Shown here piece by piece: positions 34,424 to 44,414 of a DNA stretch of 64,000 nt. Positions within the stretch are counted from its first letter, which is position 1, and the number at the start of each line of letters is the position of its first letter. The position numbers and the translations under genes are program-made. The notes beneath the pieces are model-generated. The model did not search any database. It was not told where the DNA came from and worked only from the letters and a program-made list of their open reading frames with translations. This DNA comes from Leptobrachium leishanense (lineage: Eukaryota; Chordata; Amphibia; Anura; Megophryidae), in assembly GCA_009667805.1 (NCBI GenBank), contig CM019063.1:407904959-407968958 (forward strand), read 5' to 3'.

Positions 34424-35380
34424 TAGACTTGTGTACCGATTTTTTTTTCGGTTCGGTTTGTTCGAATTTTGTAAATTTTCGTTTCGGCTCGTTTCGGACG
34501 ATTTCCGTTTTGGTTCGGTTCATTTTCGGTTCGTTTTTCGCATCGACGTTTTTTTCGTGATTTCAGAAATTTTCGTGTTTTTCAGAACGTCTGTTCTCCT
34601 CTTTTTAAAGTGTCTATTCATTTTGACGTAAACTAATGTTTTTTCCGATCCGATATTTCTGTCGATACGATAATTCTGTCGATATGATAATTCTGCCATT
34701 GAGATTTCTCTGGTTTCCCGGGAAGGATACAATGAGATTTCTCTGGTTTACCGGGAAGGATACATTGAGATTTCTCTGGTTTCCCGGGAAGGATACATTG
34801 AGATTTCTCTGGTTTTCCAGGAAGGATACATTGAGAGTTCTCTGGTTTTACAAGAAGGATACATTGAGATTTCTCTGTTTTCCCAGGAAGGATACATTGA
34901 GATTTATCTGGTTTCCCAGGAAGGATACATTGAGATTTCTCTGGTTTTCCAGGAAGGATACATTGAGATTTCTCTGGTTTTACAAGAAGGATACATTGAG
35001 ATTTCTCATGTTTTACAAGAAGAATACATTGAGATTTCTCATGTTTTACAAGAAGGATACATTGAGATTTCTCTGGTTTTCCAGGAAGAATACATTGAGA
35101 TGGGAATGATACAAAATTACAGAATCAGCGATATAACCGAAAAATACGTTGTCCGAAATTACTGAAATGGAACGGAATGGAGCCGAAATCACGAATGGAA
35201 CGAAAATGATTTTCGATTTGACACATTTCTAGTCCATTAGAAAATTCCGAAAAGTTTTCGTTTCGGTTCGGAAATTTGTTCGGATCTGCTGTTTTCGGAT
35301 CTGAAAATTTTCAGAAAATTGTCCGAATCCAAATGCACGATTCGGGAAATTTCTTGAAAATTCCGAAACGCACATCCCTA
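34424..35380. mobile_element. hAT MITE carrying a 33-bp minisatellite
   Basis: The flanks ggggttac (34,416-34,423) and gtggttac (35,381-35,388) match at 7 of 8 positions. The ends are tagacttgtgtaccg and, inverted, tagggatgtgcgtttcgg; subterminal regions are rich in ttcggttcgg. This is a different subfamily from the tagggatgagc elements. The open frame over its centre only reflects the 33-bp period. Confidence 0.85.
34698..35102 (+). repeat. 33-bp minisatellite, about 12 units
   Basis: The unit contains ggatacattgagatttctct followed by ggttttccaggaa. The core matches the reverse complement of the SINE tail (19,240-19,270; 3065-3105). Units differ by a few substitutions. Confidence 0.92.
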
Positions 35381-35840
35381 GTGGTTACTATATGATGGCA
35401 CTTGCTGGCCTGGCACCAAAGGCACAATATCTGGGTGCACTGACGCCTTTACCAGATTCATATCTTTTTAATATAGGACCACATGGTCCACCCCTGCACT
35501 CTTCCACAATACCACAGAGGGGTTACTGTATGATGGCACTTGCTGGCCTGGCACCATAGGCACAATATCTGGGTGCACTGATGCCTTTACCAGATTCATA
35601 TCTTTTTAATATAGGACTGCATGGTCCAACCCTGCACTCTTCCACAATACCACAAAAGGGTTACGGTGTGAAAGCACTTGCTGCCATGAAAGGCACATTA
35701 TTTGGGTGCACTGCTACTGACGTCTATATTACCAGATTTATATCATTTAAATTTTTTGGACCGCAGGGTCCAACCCTGCACTCATCCACAATACCGCAGA
35801 GGGGTTACAGTGTGACGGCACTGTTGCCGACACTAAAGGC

Positions 35841-36411
35841 CCAATTTTAAATCACCTACTGTTACTTTCATCCAAAGCCTGCATAAGTTTCACCATAATT
35901 TAGCCAAAGAATCAGTAAACTTGTTCTGCGTGTCCTAAAAGGTCTCCTCTTCTAATACAGACTGCCGCCCCAAGCAGTTGTTTATGAATAGATTAAAGGA
36001 AAACCGTTTACCGTCATTTGAAATGTCATTATTTTGTTTTTAAATGTTTCTATACATCCTACAAATCCGCCACTTCACGGGCAGGTTATGGGGACCTCCT
36101 AGGCACGATATTTGAAGGAATTTTTCGTGTTTATTTTTAACCCTTATTTCATGGAAAACTCACTGTCCCTTTAAAAACATTTTTTTTTAAACTTTTTGTC
36201 CTTGTTTCCTGTCCCCCAGGGCACTACCCGGACCCCCATACACCTTTTATGGCAAATATCTAGCATATATGCCCTCTTGGAGGGCACTCTAAAAACCGAA
36301 CTTTTGAGTCCCATTGACTTGCATTGAGTTCGGTTCGAGTTCGAACTCGAACTTTCGAAATTGTTCGAGTTCGAATGCGAACCGAACTCGGGGGTGTTCG
36401 GCTCATCCCTA
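35841..36411 (+). mobile_element. 3' terminal region of the right hAT half
   Basis: It contains the conserved subterminal block (gaaggaatttttcgt, then gggcactacccggaccccca) and the terminal gttcggctcatcccta. The same block, inverted, starts the left half at 20,893 and is present in copies ending at 41,254 and 56,247. Confidence 0.9.
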
Positions 36412-37195
36412 GTCTCCTGGAGCATTGCTACATTTCGAGTACTATCAATGTGAAGCCTATATATTCCAAGGATGAATTTTTTGTGCAGGGTGACAATAAA
36501 GGACTGATTTTAACATGCACTGCAGTGTACAAGATAAAAGTATATTATAGGACCATTGATTTCAAGAACAGGTCTCAACCTTACAGTTCTACCCCAAAGG
36601 CTCATATGCAAAGATATTACTTTTTCTTCTCTGGAGCCTTTTTTTGTCATTAAATCAGAAAGCAGTTTGGTTGTACATTGTATCATTCAACATTATTTTG
36701 TGATCCTGCTCTATTAATCCAAAAATCACATCTGAGGCTGATTCTTGTACATTTGGGATTTCTTCCTGTTTATATTAGCAAGTTTCCTCTGCTCCACATT
36801 CTTCAGCTTCTTCCTTTCTTTTCTTTGTCTTGTTTTAATCAAATACAAGTAACAAAAACATTTGTTTTAAAAGAATAAAATGTTTTTGTTTCCACTATAC
36901 TTTAACAAAAGCCTTGGTGTTGGAATTAGCATGCAAATGGCTTAATAGAGGCTGTGAACTCTAAAGTGAGCCGTTGAATTAATCCTCTGAGTGCTGGTGG
37001 AGTGAGATAAGCATGGAGAGAGAAAGCAGAGATATTTTCTCAGCTTAAACGTCTGTGTAAATAATAGTATTCTTTTCCATTTAAATTTTTTTCCACTATT
37101 CCTGTATACAAAAACAAAGCAAGATTATTGTTATGTTTTCTTTTTTTGGCCGCACACAAGACACTATTTTTATGTCTGTAGTAATCTTTAACCCT
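36412..37195. other. Anonymous non-coding DNA between hAT elements
   Basis: No gene is supported. It separates the head-to-head pair from the third copy. Confidence 0.6.
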
Positions 37196-37376
37196 ATAAG
37201 GACTAGGGATGAGCTGTTCGGTTCGATCTGTTCGGTGTTCGATTCGAACATCGCCCATTCGGCTGTTCGTCGAACTCCAAACATTTCCGCGTGTTTGCCG
37301 CATGTTCGCCCACAATGCACCACAATGGACCACAATGCACTTTTCCACTGGCTTGAAGCTTGTAATTGGCTACAGC

Positions 37377-37405
37377 CTTGCACCTGACCACAGGTCAGGT
37401 GCAAG
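37377..37405. repeat. 13-bp perfect hairpin in hAT 5' leader
   Basis: cttgcacctgacc and ggtcaggtgcaag pair around a 3-base loop in the subterminal region of the third copy. It may be part of a transposase-binding region, but that is speculative. Confidence 0.6.
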
Positions 37406-37514
37406 ACAGGTGCAAGACTATGCCAATCACCGCTCAATCGTGGGCTCACAGAGCTAAGTCTATATAAGGTGTCCCTTGCAGCCCCAGCACGTGTTTTTTG
37501 AGAGGAGATTGTTC

Positions 37515-38370
37515 TGTTAGTGTGTCTTCTCAGTGCCAGCAACTATTGGGGGGTGTCACTTCTAGCAGATATCTGGGAATTGTTGTAATCTGTGTCTTGT
37601 CAGTGCCAGCAGCTATTGTGTGTGGGGGGGTCTCACTTCTAGCAGATATCTGGGAATTGTTGTAATCTGTGTCTTCTCAGTGCCAGCAGCTATTGGGGGG
37701 TCTCACTTCTAGCAGATATCTGGGAATTGTAATCTGTGTTTTGTCACTGCCACCCATCAGGGGGTCTCACTGATTTATAGGAGGTTCCTGGGAATTGTAA
37801 TTTGTGTCTTGTCACTGCCACCCATCAGGGGGTCTCACTGATTTTAGGAGGTTCCTGGGAATTGTAATTTGTGTCTTGTCACTGCCACCCATCAGGGGGT
37901 CTCACTGATTTATAGGAGGTTCCTTGGAATTGTAATTTGTGTCTTGTCACTGCCACCCATCAGGGGGTCTCACTGATTTATAGGAGGTTCCTGGGAATTG
38001 TAATGTGTGTCTTGTCACTGCTACCCATCAAGGGGTCTCACTGATTTATAGGAGGTTCCTGGGAATTGTAATTTGTGTCTTGTCACTGCCACCCATCAGG
38101 GGGTCTCATTGATTTATCGGAGGTTCCTGGGAATTGTAATTTGTGTCTTGTCACTGCCACCCATCAGGGGGTCTCACTGATTTATAGGAGGTTCCTGGGA
38201 ATTGTAATTTGTGTCTTGTCACTGCCACCCATCAGGGGGTCTCACTCATTTATAGGAGGTTCCTGGGAATTGTAATTTGTGTCTTCTCACTGGCACCCAT
38301 CAGGGGGTCTCAGAGACTTGTAGCAGATTTCTGCGAATTTTAATCTGTGTCTTGTCACTGGGTGCCAGCT
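37515..38370 (+). repeat. 5' leader minisatellite (68-bp units)
   Basis: Three longer units (gtgccagcagctattg with tctagcagatatctggg) are followed by about nine 68-bp units (gtgtcttgtcactgcc, acccatcagggggtctcac, ggaggttcctgggaattgta). It is homologous to, but organised differently from, the 81-bp array at 29,226-30,180. Confidence 0.9.
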
Positions 38371-38451
38371 ATCAGGGTGTCTCACTGAGTTATACCAGAG
38401 TTCTGGAAATCTTTAATCTAGATAACACAGTTGAATCAGAGTTCTGTATAG

Positions 38452-38635
38452 CAGTGGTCCCCAACCCTGGTCCTCAGGGCCCACTAACAGGCCAGATTTT
38501 GCAGATCACCATGGGGAAAAGCAGACTGAATCCTGCAATCACTGAGCAGCAAATCATAACACCTGTGCTGTGCTTCAGATATCTGGCAAACCTGGCCTGT
38601 TAGTGGGCCCTGAGGACCAGGGTTGGGGACCACTG
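38452..38635. mobile_element. hAT MITE (184 bp) in the 5' leader
   Basis: A perfect 8-bp duplication, ctgtatag, occurs at 38,444-38,451 and 38,636-38,643. The inverted ends read cagtggtccccaaccctggt and run for about 40 bp. The right-half leader at 30,535-30,560 is the uninterrupted site. A terminal fragment of the same family is at 56,853-56,886. Confidence 0.93.
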
Positions 38636-39147
38636 CTGTATAGCTTTAATCTATATATCACTCACCATTAGGGATGAGCTGTTCGGGTTCGGGCGGTTCG
38701 GAGTTCGACCCGAACTTTGGCAGTTCGAAAGTTCGCGAATTTCGAACTTTTTGGGCGTGTTCGGTTCGGGTTCGAAAAAAAAAAAGAAATTTTGAAAAAA
38801 GTATAGAAAATGCTTAAAAAAATACTAAAAAATCTAGAAATAAAGAGACTCTTTACTGCAGAATATTATAAGCAACAGTTTATTAGATATTGAATTAAAA
38901 ACTAATGTGTACGTGGAAAGATTATCAACTCTAAATGACCTCTATTCACAAACGGGCATAACACCAGGTGTTTTTAGTCTGGTAATCAATTTGATACATT
39001 GTACAATATAGTGAGGGTGGGGTGGTGTCTGCTTCTGATTGAGATTTGAGAATTAATTTCCCTAAAACATCCTAATATGCTGCATTTAACTGGTGTTTGA
39101 AAAAAATCTAAAGCAATATTATTTTTCACCTCAGGATTAAACATTCA

Positions 39148-39890
39148 CAGGGTTATTCAGAGAGAGGTGAAAAGCAGGAGAATAACTGGAGAAGTGAAAA
39201 TTCTAGGTCAAAATAGCCAAACCAGAAAAATTCTCCCATTTATCTCACTTTCCAAATCGGCTATTTGGTCTAGATTGTTCTCTTCTCTTGCCAGTTCTCC
39301 TGGCTTTCACCTCTCAGGGTTGTTCATAGAAAGGTGAAAACCAGGAGAATGTCAGGAAAAGGGAACAATCTGGATCAAATAGCCGATTTGGAAAGTGAGA
39401 TAAAGCTAGGGTCAGACTAACGCATTTTTCGCAGTGACCGTCAAAAAGTGCGTCCGAATGTATTGCCGTATTTTTTCACGGATTGCGCGAAAACGGTCAT
39501 ACGATGCGCATTTTTGTGCGTGATTTTTTACGGATCCAAACCAGGAAACTTTGGGTGTCTGGACGTTATGTTGGCCGGACATGAGCAGGGTCTGACGTCT
39601 CCAAATCAAGCACACACGCCGCTAGGTTCTGCGTTCTCTAAAAGATGCGTTCATTTTCCACTTGCGTTGCGCAGCCGGACGTTCGTGCGACCGTACTTCG
39701 TATATTGGCCGTCATTGCCCGTCATTTGCTGCTAGTGTGGCCGTGATTAAGTGCGCCTAAATGCACGTTAAAGATTCGCTAGTCTGACCCTAGCCTAAAT
39801 GGGAGAATTTTTCTGGTTTGGCTATTTTGACCTAGAATTTTCCATTCTCCAGTCATTCTCCTGCTCTTCACCGCTCTCTGAATAACCCTG
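39148..39890. mobile_element. Two joined palindromic MITE copies, with a nested MITE
   Basis: TCA at 39,145-39,147 and 39,891-39,893. Ends are cagggttattcagagag and ctctctgaataaccctg. At about 39,315 a second cagggttgttcatagaaag left end follows a near-complete first copy, so two family members are abutted. A TAA-target MITE sits at 39,404-39,795. Confidence 0.8.
39404..39795. mobile_element. TAA-target MITE, innermost layer
   Basis: TAA at 39,401-39,403 and 39,796-39,798. The ends are agctagggtcagactaacgc and, inverted, ggctagggtcagactagcga. Closing the gap gives gataaatgggag, as in other copies of the host MITE. The interior is close to the complement of 4418-4845. Confidence 0.9.
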
Positions 39891-41015
39891 TCACGTTCCA
39901 TGCAGTGGACGCGCTGAGCGCGTCCTCTCTTTGGGGTCAGCGTTCGGCCGGGGTCCGGCCGATCACTGGCCCCCCCAGTGCGGGCTGACATCCTTGATGT
40001 CAGCCCAGCCTCCGGAACCGCCGCCGGAGTAATTAGGTGTCATCGCGGTGGCGCGATGACACCTAATTCAGGCGCCCCCCCGCATGTGCGGAGGAGGCGC
40101 CTGAAAGGGAGGGGGGGAGGTCCTTCGGGGGTTGCCTGCCCTTCCAAATGGTACCTGGCATTAACCCCATGGGGGCCGGATCACGAATCGGCGCTGAAAA
40201 GCGCCGGTTCGTGATCCTTTCCCGGAGCTGGCCCACATCTTGGATGTCGGCCAAGCTTCTGGGAATGCCCCCAGAGGACTGGCGTCATAGCACGATGACG
40301 CCAGTCTTGGAGTTAACCCCTAACTGCCACCAATGGTGGAGATAGGGGGTTCCAATGAACCCTCTATCTCCCTATCCGTGGCAGTTAGGGGTTAATGTTT
40401 GGTATTGTTGGATCGGCCAGAGCATGGCCGTTCCAACGATACCAAACATGAGTATAAAAAAAGTTTGTAAAAAAAAATAAAAATTAAAAATAAAAATAAA
40501 AAAAAATTTTAAAAACAAATTATAAAAAAAAAAAAAGTTTTTTTTCTTTTTTTTGGTTTGTTAATGCAACAATATTGTTCCCATTTCAATTATAATGTGA
40601 AAAATGATGCTGCACTAATGATTTGTGTATGCGGTGCGTTTGTTAAAAATCGTGTAATTTTCCCCAAAACAAAATGTAACGAGACCCCATCTCTAATTTT
40701 TTAACAAGCGCACCCCATACAAAATATAACCGCAATTGCTCGCATGTTGAAATGTGAAAAAAAACCACTTTACACGTTGTAAATTATTGAAAATTCATAT
40801 TTTATTGCATTTTTTGTTATAAAATACAGACAAGTCATGACGTATACATATAATAATGACATATTATGAATCTGCCGAGTCTGACGGAAAGAACGATATA
40901 TAATATGTCTGGGTCATATACTAAAATAAGCCTTCAAAACACGTTTAAACATGATGAGCAAAACCAGTAAAAATGACCTCAGCCCAGAAGCGGGAAAAGC
41001 CTTAAAAAGGGTTAA
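39891..41015 (+). mobile_element. piggyBac-like element within hAT relative
   Basis: The sequence from cacgttccatgcagtgg to aaaagggttaa (TTAA at 41,012-41,015) is closely similar to 48,535-49,714. The left end was disrupted by the palindromic MITEs; a TTAA at about 39,137-39,140 may be its original boundary. Confidence 0.75.
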
Positions 41016-41260
41016 AAACTTTTTTTTAAAAACTTTTTGTCCTTGTTTCCTGTCCCCCAGGGCACTACCCGGACCCCCATACACCTTTTATGGCAAATAT
41101 GAAGCATATATGCCCTCTTGGAGGGCACTCTAAAAAACCGAATTTTCAGCCCCATTGACTTGCATGGGGGTTCGGGTTCGGGTTCGGACCCAAACAAATG
41201 GGAAGTTCGGGTTCGGGCTCGAACCGAACTCGGGGTATGTTCGGCTCATCCCTACTCACC

Positions 41261-41403
41261 ATGTCAGAAAGACCAAAAAGGACAGGCAGATGCTCCCAGA
41301 CACAGATAAGAGGGCAAGCAGCTTCTGTGTCGGGAGGCTATGCCTCTGGTCGTCGTGGTGCATCCTCTGCAGGGGCACGCTTGTCCTTTCTAACTGGTGC
41401 TGG
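41261..41403 (+). pseudogene. hAT transposase, N-terminal piece (third copy)
   Basis: It begins with the ATG rebuilt by the target duplication and the MSERPKRTGRC opening, and runs about 48 codons into the disordered N-terminal region. It stops at gctgg, where the retrovirus starts. The coding sequence resumes at 52,081 after the 5-bp repeat. Relative to the right half, it lacks one or two codons near residue 30. The intron-less continuation on the far side confirms that this is an interrupted gene. Confidence 0.85.
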
Positions 41404-42050
41404 TGAAAGGAATTTGGAAATATGGTAGCTAATTCACTATATACATATTTCTATATTCTAGTAATATTTGATAGCTATATAAATATATAGGGCCTGATTG
41501 ACTGCTCAGTAAATGCCTAATGTGTTCATGAGGTAATGCTGAGTATGTTCTTTCTCTTGGCTTCCTGTTTTTTATTAAGGAGTGCAAATTTTCTATTCAA
41601 CTCCATTTCCTCTAGAAACTAAGAGAGGCTGGCTGGCCGAGAGGAAGGGAGGGATACACATGGTTATTGTTCATATATCCTATGGAACATTCCTATTTCT
41701 AGAACAGGATATAGCTGTGACGTCAATTTAGTCGTGCCTACTAGACAAGGACAGGAAATGTTTGTGTAAGTCTAGGTACTGCCCAAAGTAGGAAAAACAT
41801 GTTTCCTATATTACTGACGTATTGGTTTGTAATCCATGAATTTGTGACACTCCTATTTCTGACAAAACTACTGAATGTATGTAATTTGCCCCAGAGTAAT
41901 AAGAACCACCCAAGACAGCACTTGTGTCCTGGTCTTTTATTCTCACTCGAGTTCTGTTTCCTGTATGATCACTGGGTCTGGTGACAGAGCAGCTATCTCC
42001 ATCATCACTGGACCGTGGCCATTTCTGTGATGCTTGCAAAATACATATCA
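41404..42050 (+). repeat. 5' LTR
   Basis: A TATA-like tatataaata at 41,477-41,486 lies in the first quarter. An aataag polyadenylation-like signal occurs near 41,899. It is almost identical to the 3' LTR. Confidence 0.93.
41477..41486 (+). promoter_or_regulatory. TATA-like box in 5' LTR
   Basis: tatataaata stands about 75 bp into the LTR, an acceptable place for an RNA polymerase II core promoter if U3 is short. Function is inferred from sequence only. Confidence 0.4.
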
Positions 42051-42051
42051 A

Positions 42052-42077
42052 TTTGGTATCAGAAGTGCGGATTTGAA
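42052..42077 (+). other. Probable primer-binding site, leucine tRNA-like
   Basis: tggtatcagaagtgcgg starts 3-4 bases after the LTR, the normal place for complementarity to a tRNA 3' end (TGG pairs with CCA). The pattern with atttgaac a little further on resembles the complement of the acceptor and T arms of a leucine tRNA. Identification is tentative. Confidence 0.55.
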
Positions 42078-42638
42078 CTAATCAACTTGTCTTGGTGAGT
42101 ATGGGTTACATATTTATTTTATTAATATTTATTGAACCTAATATTCACCATAGGCAACTTGCTTGTTCAAATTTTCGAACTCGCATAATTTGATTTGATA
42201 GTGCAAGAGTTTCTTTTGAATGATTTGATTGTTTAAGTGATGGTGAATGGAAAATAGGATTTTTTACAATCGTCTGGGTAAAGAATAGTGATCCTTTCTC
42301 TTTGTTTCCTTGATCAATTGTTGGATGTCCCCGCTGTTAGTGACTCACATTTGAATTGTGTTGTAAAGAGTATTATATTTTAAAAGATTAATACCTTTAA
42401 GTTTCCCGCCCCGAGTATTGGGTCCCTATTTACCTGACTACTTGTTATTTCCTATTTGTGCGTGTTCTCCCTGATAGTGTAGTTAAAAAGATTTTAAATA
42501 GAATGGAGATTGCTGTTTTGTGATTTGGCTCAGTGAGAATAGAGGAAACTGCGCATTTTTGCGACCCTTTCCCTTTCACCCTTTTAATTGCGCTGGCCCT
42601 TCTCCTTCCCCCCTCCACCGGGCCTTTTTTTTTGCGAT

Positions 42639-44414
42639 ATGGGTGCCAAAAAATCCTCCCATATAGATCCAAAAACAACGGGCAAATTAGATAAGCACTT
42701 CAATAAGAAGTTAATGCCCCAAAATGGCCCTGCTGAAACGCCCGCCGATTATGTACAACGTGTTGCTGGCGGATATTTCACCACGCCCTTTATAGATTGT
42801 CTTGCTGGTTGGACTACAGCCATGCATTCTTTTGATCAATTCCCAAATTCAGGAAGCTTCTCTTCCTATCATATGTCCATGATAAAAGGCTTATGTCTTG
42901 GCGACCAGAAAGCTTTCCCATATTTCCAACCTGACTCAAATTGGGATAGAAAATATATGAAGGAATGTGGTAAAGTGTGGATTCTCTTGTCCTCTTCATA
43001 TAACCCCATTTCTAAAACTCCTAAAGATGTATCATGGTCCATAGATAATCCCCCACTTTACAATTCCTCTCCTCCTGCCCTTTCACAACCTACTCCCAAA
43101 CCCTCTTCCCTTAATCCCAGCCTTGACCCTAAGACTTTGGCAGCTGTGATTACAACTATTGAAACCACTACTAATCCTTTGCCTTCCCCCGAAGCCCTAA
43201 CACAAAATATAGGTGTTTTAGGTGCTATCGTAGGAATACCCCATGTTGAAACAGAATCTGACACAGAACAAGATGAAACTAGCACATATGATTGGCAAAA
43301 TAAAACCCCTAAGTCTAAATTCAGTACATCTTCATTTGTATCCACTTCCAAACCCAACCGTGTAGGATACTCTCCCCAAATGCAATCTTTTATTGACCAA
43401 TTTGAACCCCATCTTCAGAACATAATAACTAGGACCCAATCTGGCAAAACTATCAACCCCCCTGCTAGATATCAGATGCCCTATTTAATTGCAGGAAATA
43501 ATGTCGTTATTATGCCCCCTGATATAGGAACCTTAAATTCTATAATTAAGGGTTCTCCTAATCCCCGAATTTCCCCGACCGCGACAACACAATATCTTAA
43601 ACGGGCGGCACGAGGATTGCAATTAACTCAGGAAGATTACAAGTTGATCATTAACGGTGTCATGGGATATGCTGATGACACTGGTTTTGATTGGACTCGT
43701 GTTCTCTCACTTCAACCCCCCCATGTTCCTCTAATAGGTGCCCCTATTACACCCCAAAATTTGCCTTTACAAACATCGGTCCAGATTGATGATATGTGGA
43801 TAGAAGTTTGTGATGAATGGACTCGTAATTATGGAGCTCGACGTTCTATGGTCGCAGCCATTGCATGCAAATAAAATGCCAAAGAATCTGTCACCGAATT
43901 CGTCCACCGGTTCCATAAGAACTGGAAGAAGGATGCCGGCATGACATTAGATGGAGATATGGGTCTCCTCTACACTCAAACTCTCATGGGTAATCTCAGA
44001 GATGATTCCCAGAGAATTGCTAAACAGGTTATTGATAACTGGCCAACAGTGGTACCTATTGATCTTAATAATAGGCTCCTTGTTAAAGATTCTGCTGGTT
44101 GCTTTGACCTGCAGCATTCTAAATATATGTTAGCTGTTTTTAACAGTCCTTCAGGTCCCCCAGGTAATAATGGTCCTCGCCCTAAACGGACTTATTAACG
44201 TCCTCAACACCCCACACGTACCCCAGGTACTTGTTTCATTTGTGGTGATTCAAATCACTGGCGTAATGAATGCCCTCATAATCCCAGGAACATTGGCAAT
44301 ACTGCTATGAACCCCCAGCAAAGATCTCCAACAAGCAATGCTGTTACCTCTCCTAACAATGCTTGTGATCCACCTCGTCATAAGATTGATTGGCAAAACC
44401 AATCGAATGCATGA
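42639..44414 (+). pseudogene. gag: Retroviral gag, with internal stops
   Basis: Gag is the structural polyprotein that assembles the particle. I chose ATG 42,639, whose product begins MGAKKSS, a myristoylation-type start; an in-frame ATG at 42,588 lacks it. A Pro/Ser-rich middle (about 43,060-43,130) and a capsid-like region follow. In-frame TAA codons at 43,872-43,874 and 44,196-44,198 interrupt it. One CCHC zinc knuckle (CX2CX4HX4C) lies at 44,232-44,273, as expected for nucleocapsid. The frame ends at TGA 44,412-44,414 and the protease follows in the same frame. That arrangement resembles gammaretroviral stop-codon read-through rather than a frameshift. Defective as it stands. Confidence 0.85.

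Larger units (their letters stand above)
33850..35840 (+). repeat. 3' tandem array of the right hAT half
   Basis: About eight units of roughly 140 bp (ccacaataccacagaggggt, gcacttgctggcctggcacc, gggtgcactgacgcctttac), the complement of the left array. A hAT MITE interrupts it at 34,424-35,380. Confidence 0.9.
20893..36411. mobile_element. Head-to-head pair of hAT transposons sharing two 3' ends
   Basis: Both outer ends read tagggatgagccgaacac when read inward, and the inverted similarity continues for several hundred bases. Inside, a broken transposase on the minus strand (25,718-29,118) mirrors one on the plus strand (30,571-33,809), with start codons facing each other about 1.45 kb apart. 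The centre contains 5' untranslated sequence of both copies and a minisatellite, but no tagggatgag 5' end, unlike the complete copy at 37,204. Flanking octamers (cttctgag and gtctcctg) do not match. The two halves differ from one another more than the right half differs from the 37,204 copy, so this is not a fresh inverted duplication of a single copy. Confidence 0.85.
38669..41254 (+). mobile_element. Non-autonomous hAT relative inserted at the transposase start codon
   Basis: A perfect 8-bp duplication, ctcaccat, occurs at 38,661-38,668 and 41,255-41,262. The left end tagggatgagctgttcgg and the following 250 bp match the right end of copy A. The right end, from about 41,015, matches the 3' end of the transposase copies. 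It lacks transposase and carries a piggyBac-like element that itself contains MITEs. The target octamer includes the first two bases of the host ATG, so an ATG is rebuilt after the insertion. Confidence 0.93.

Noticed and set aside
34636..35109. 157-codon repetitive open frame as a gene
   Set aside because: It follows the 33-bp period of the minisatellite inside a hAT MITE.
20885..36419. 8-bp target duplication around the head-to-head pair
   Set aside because: cttctgag and gtctcctg do not match without gaps, so no single insertion event can be claimed.
37040..37542. Overlapping open frames upstream of the third hAT copy
   Set aside because: They cross the element boundary and its subterminal repeats; frames are open on both strands and no domain is recognisable.
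29226..38370. CRISPR-like arrays
   Set aside because: Repeats are contiguous tandem units without unique spacers, in a vertebrate-type genome.
38075..38603. Open frames over the 68-bp array
   Set aside because: They run through a tandem array and into a MITE; no domain.
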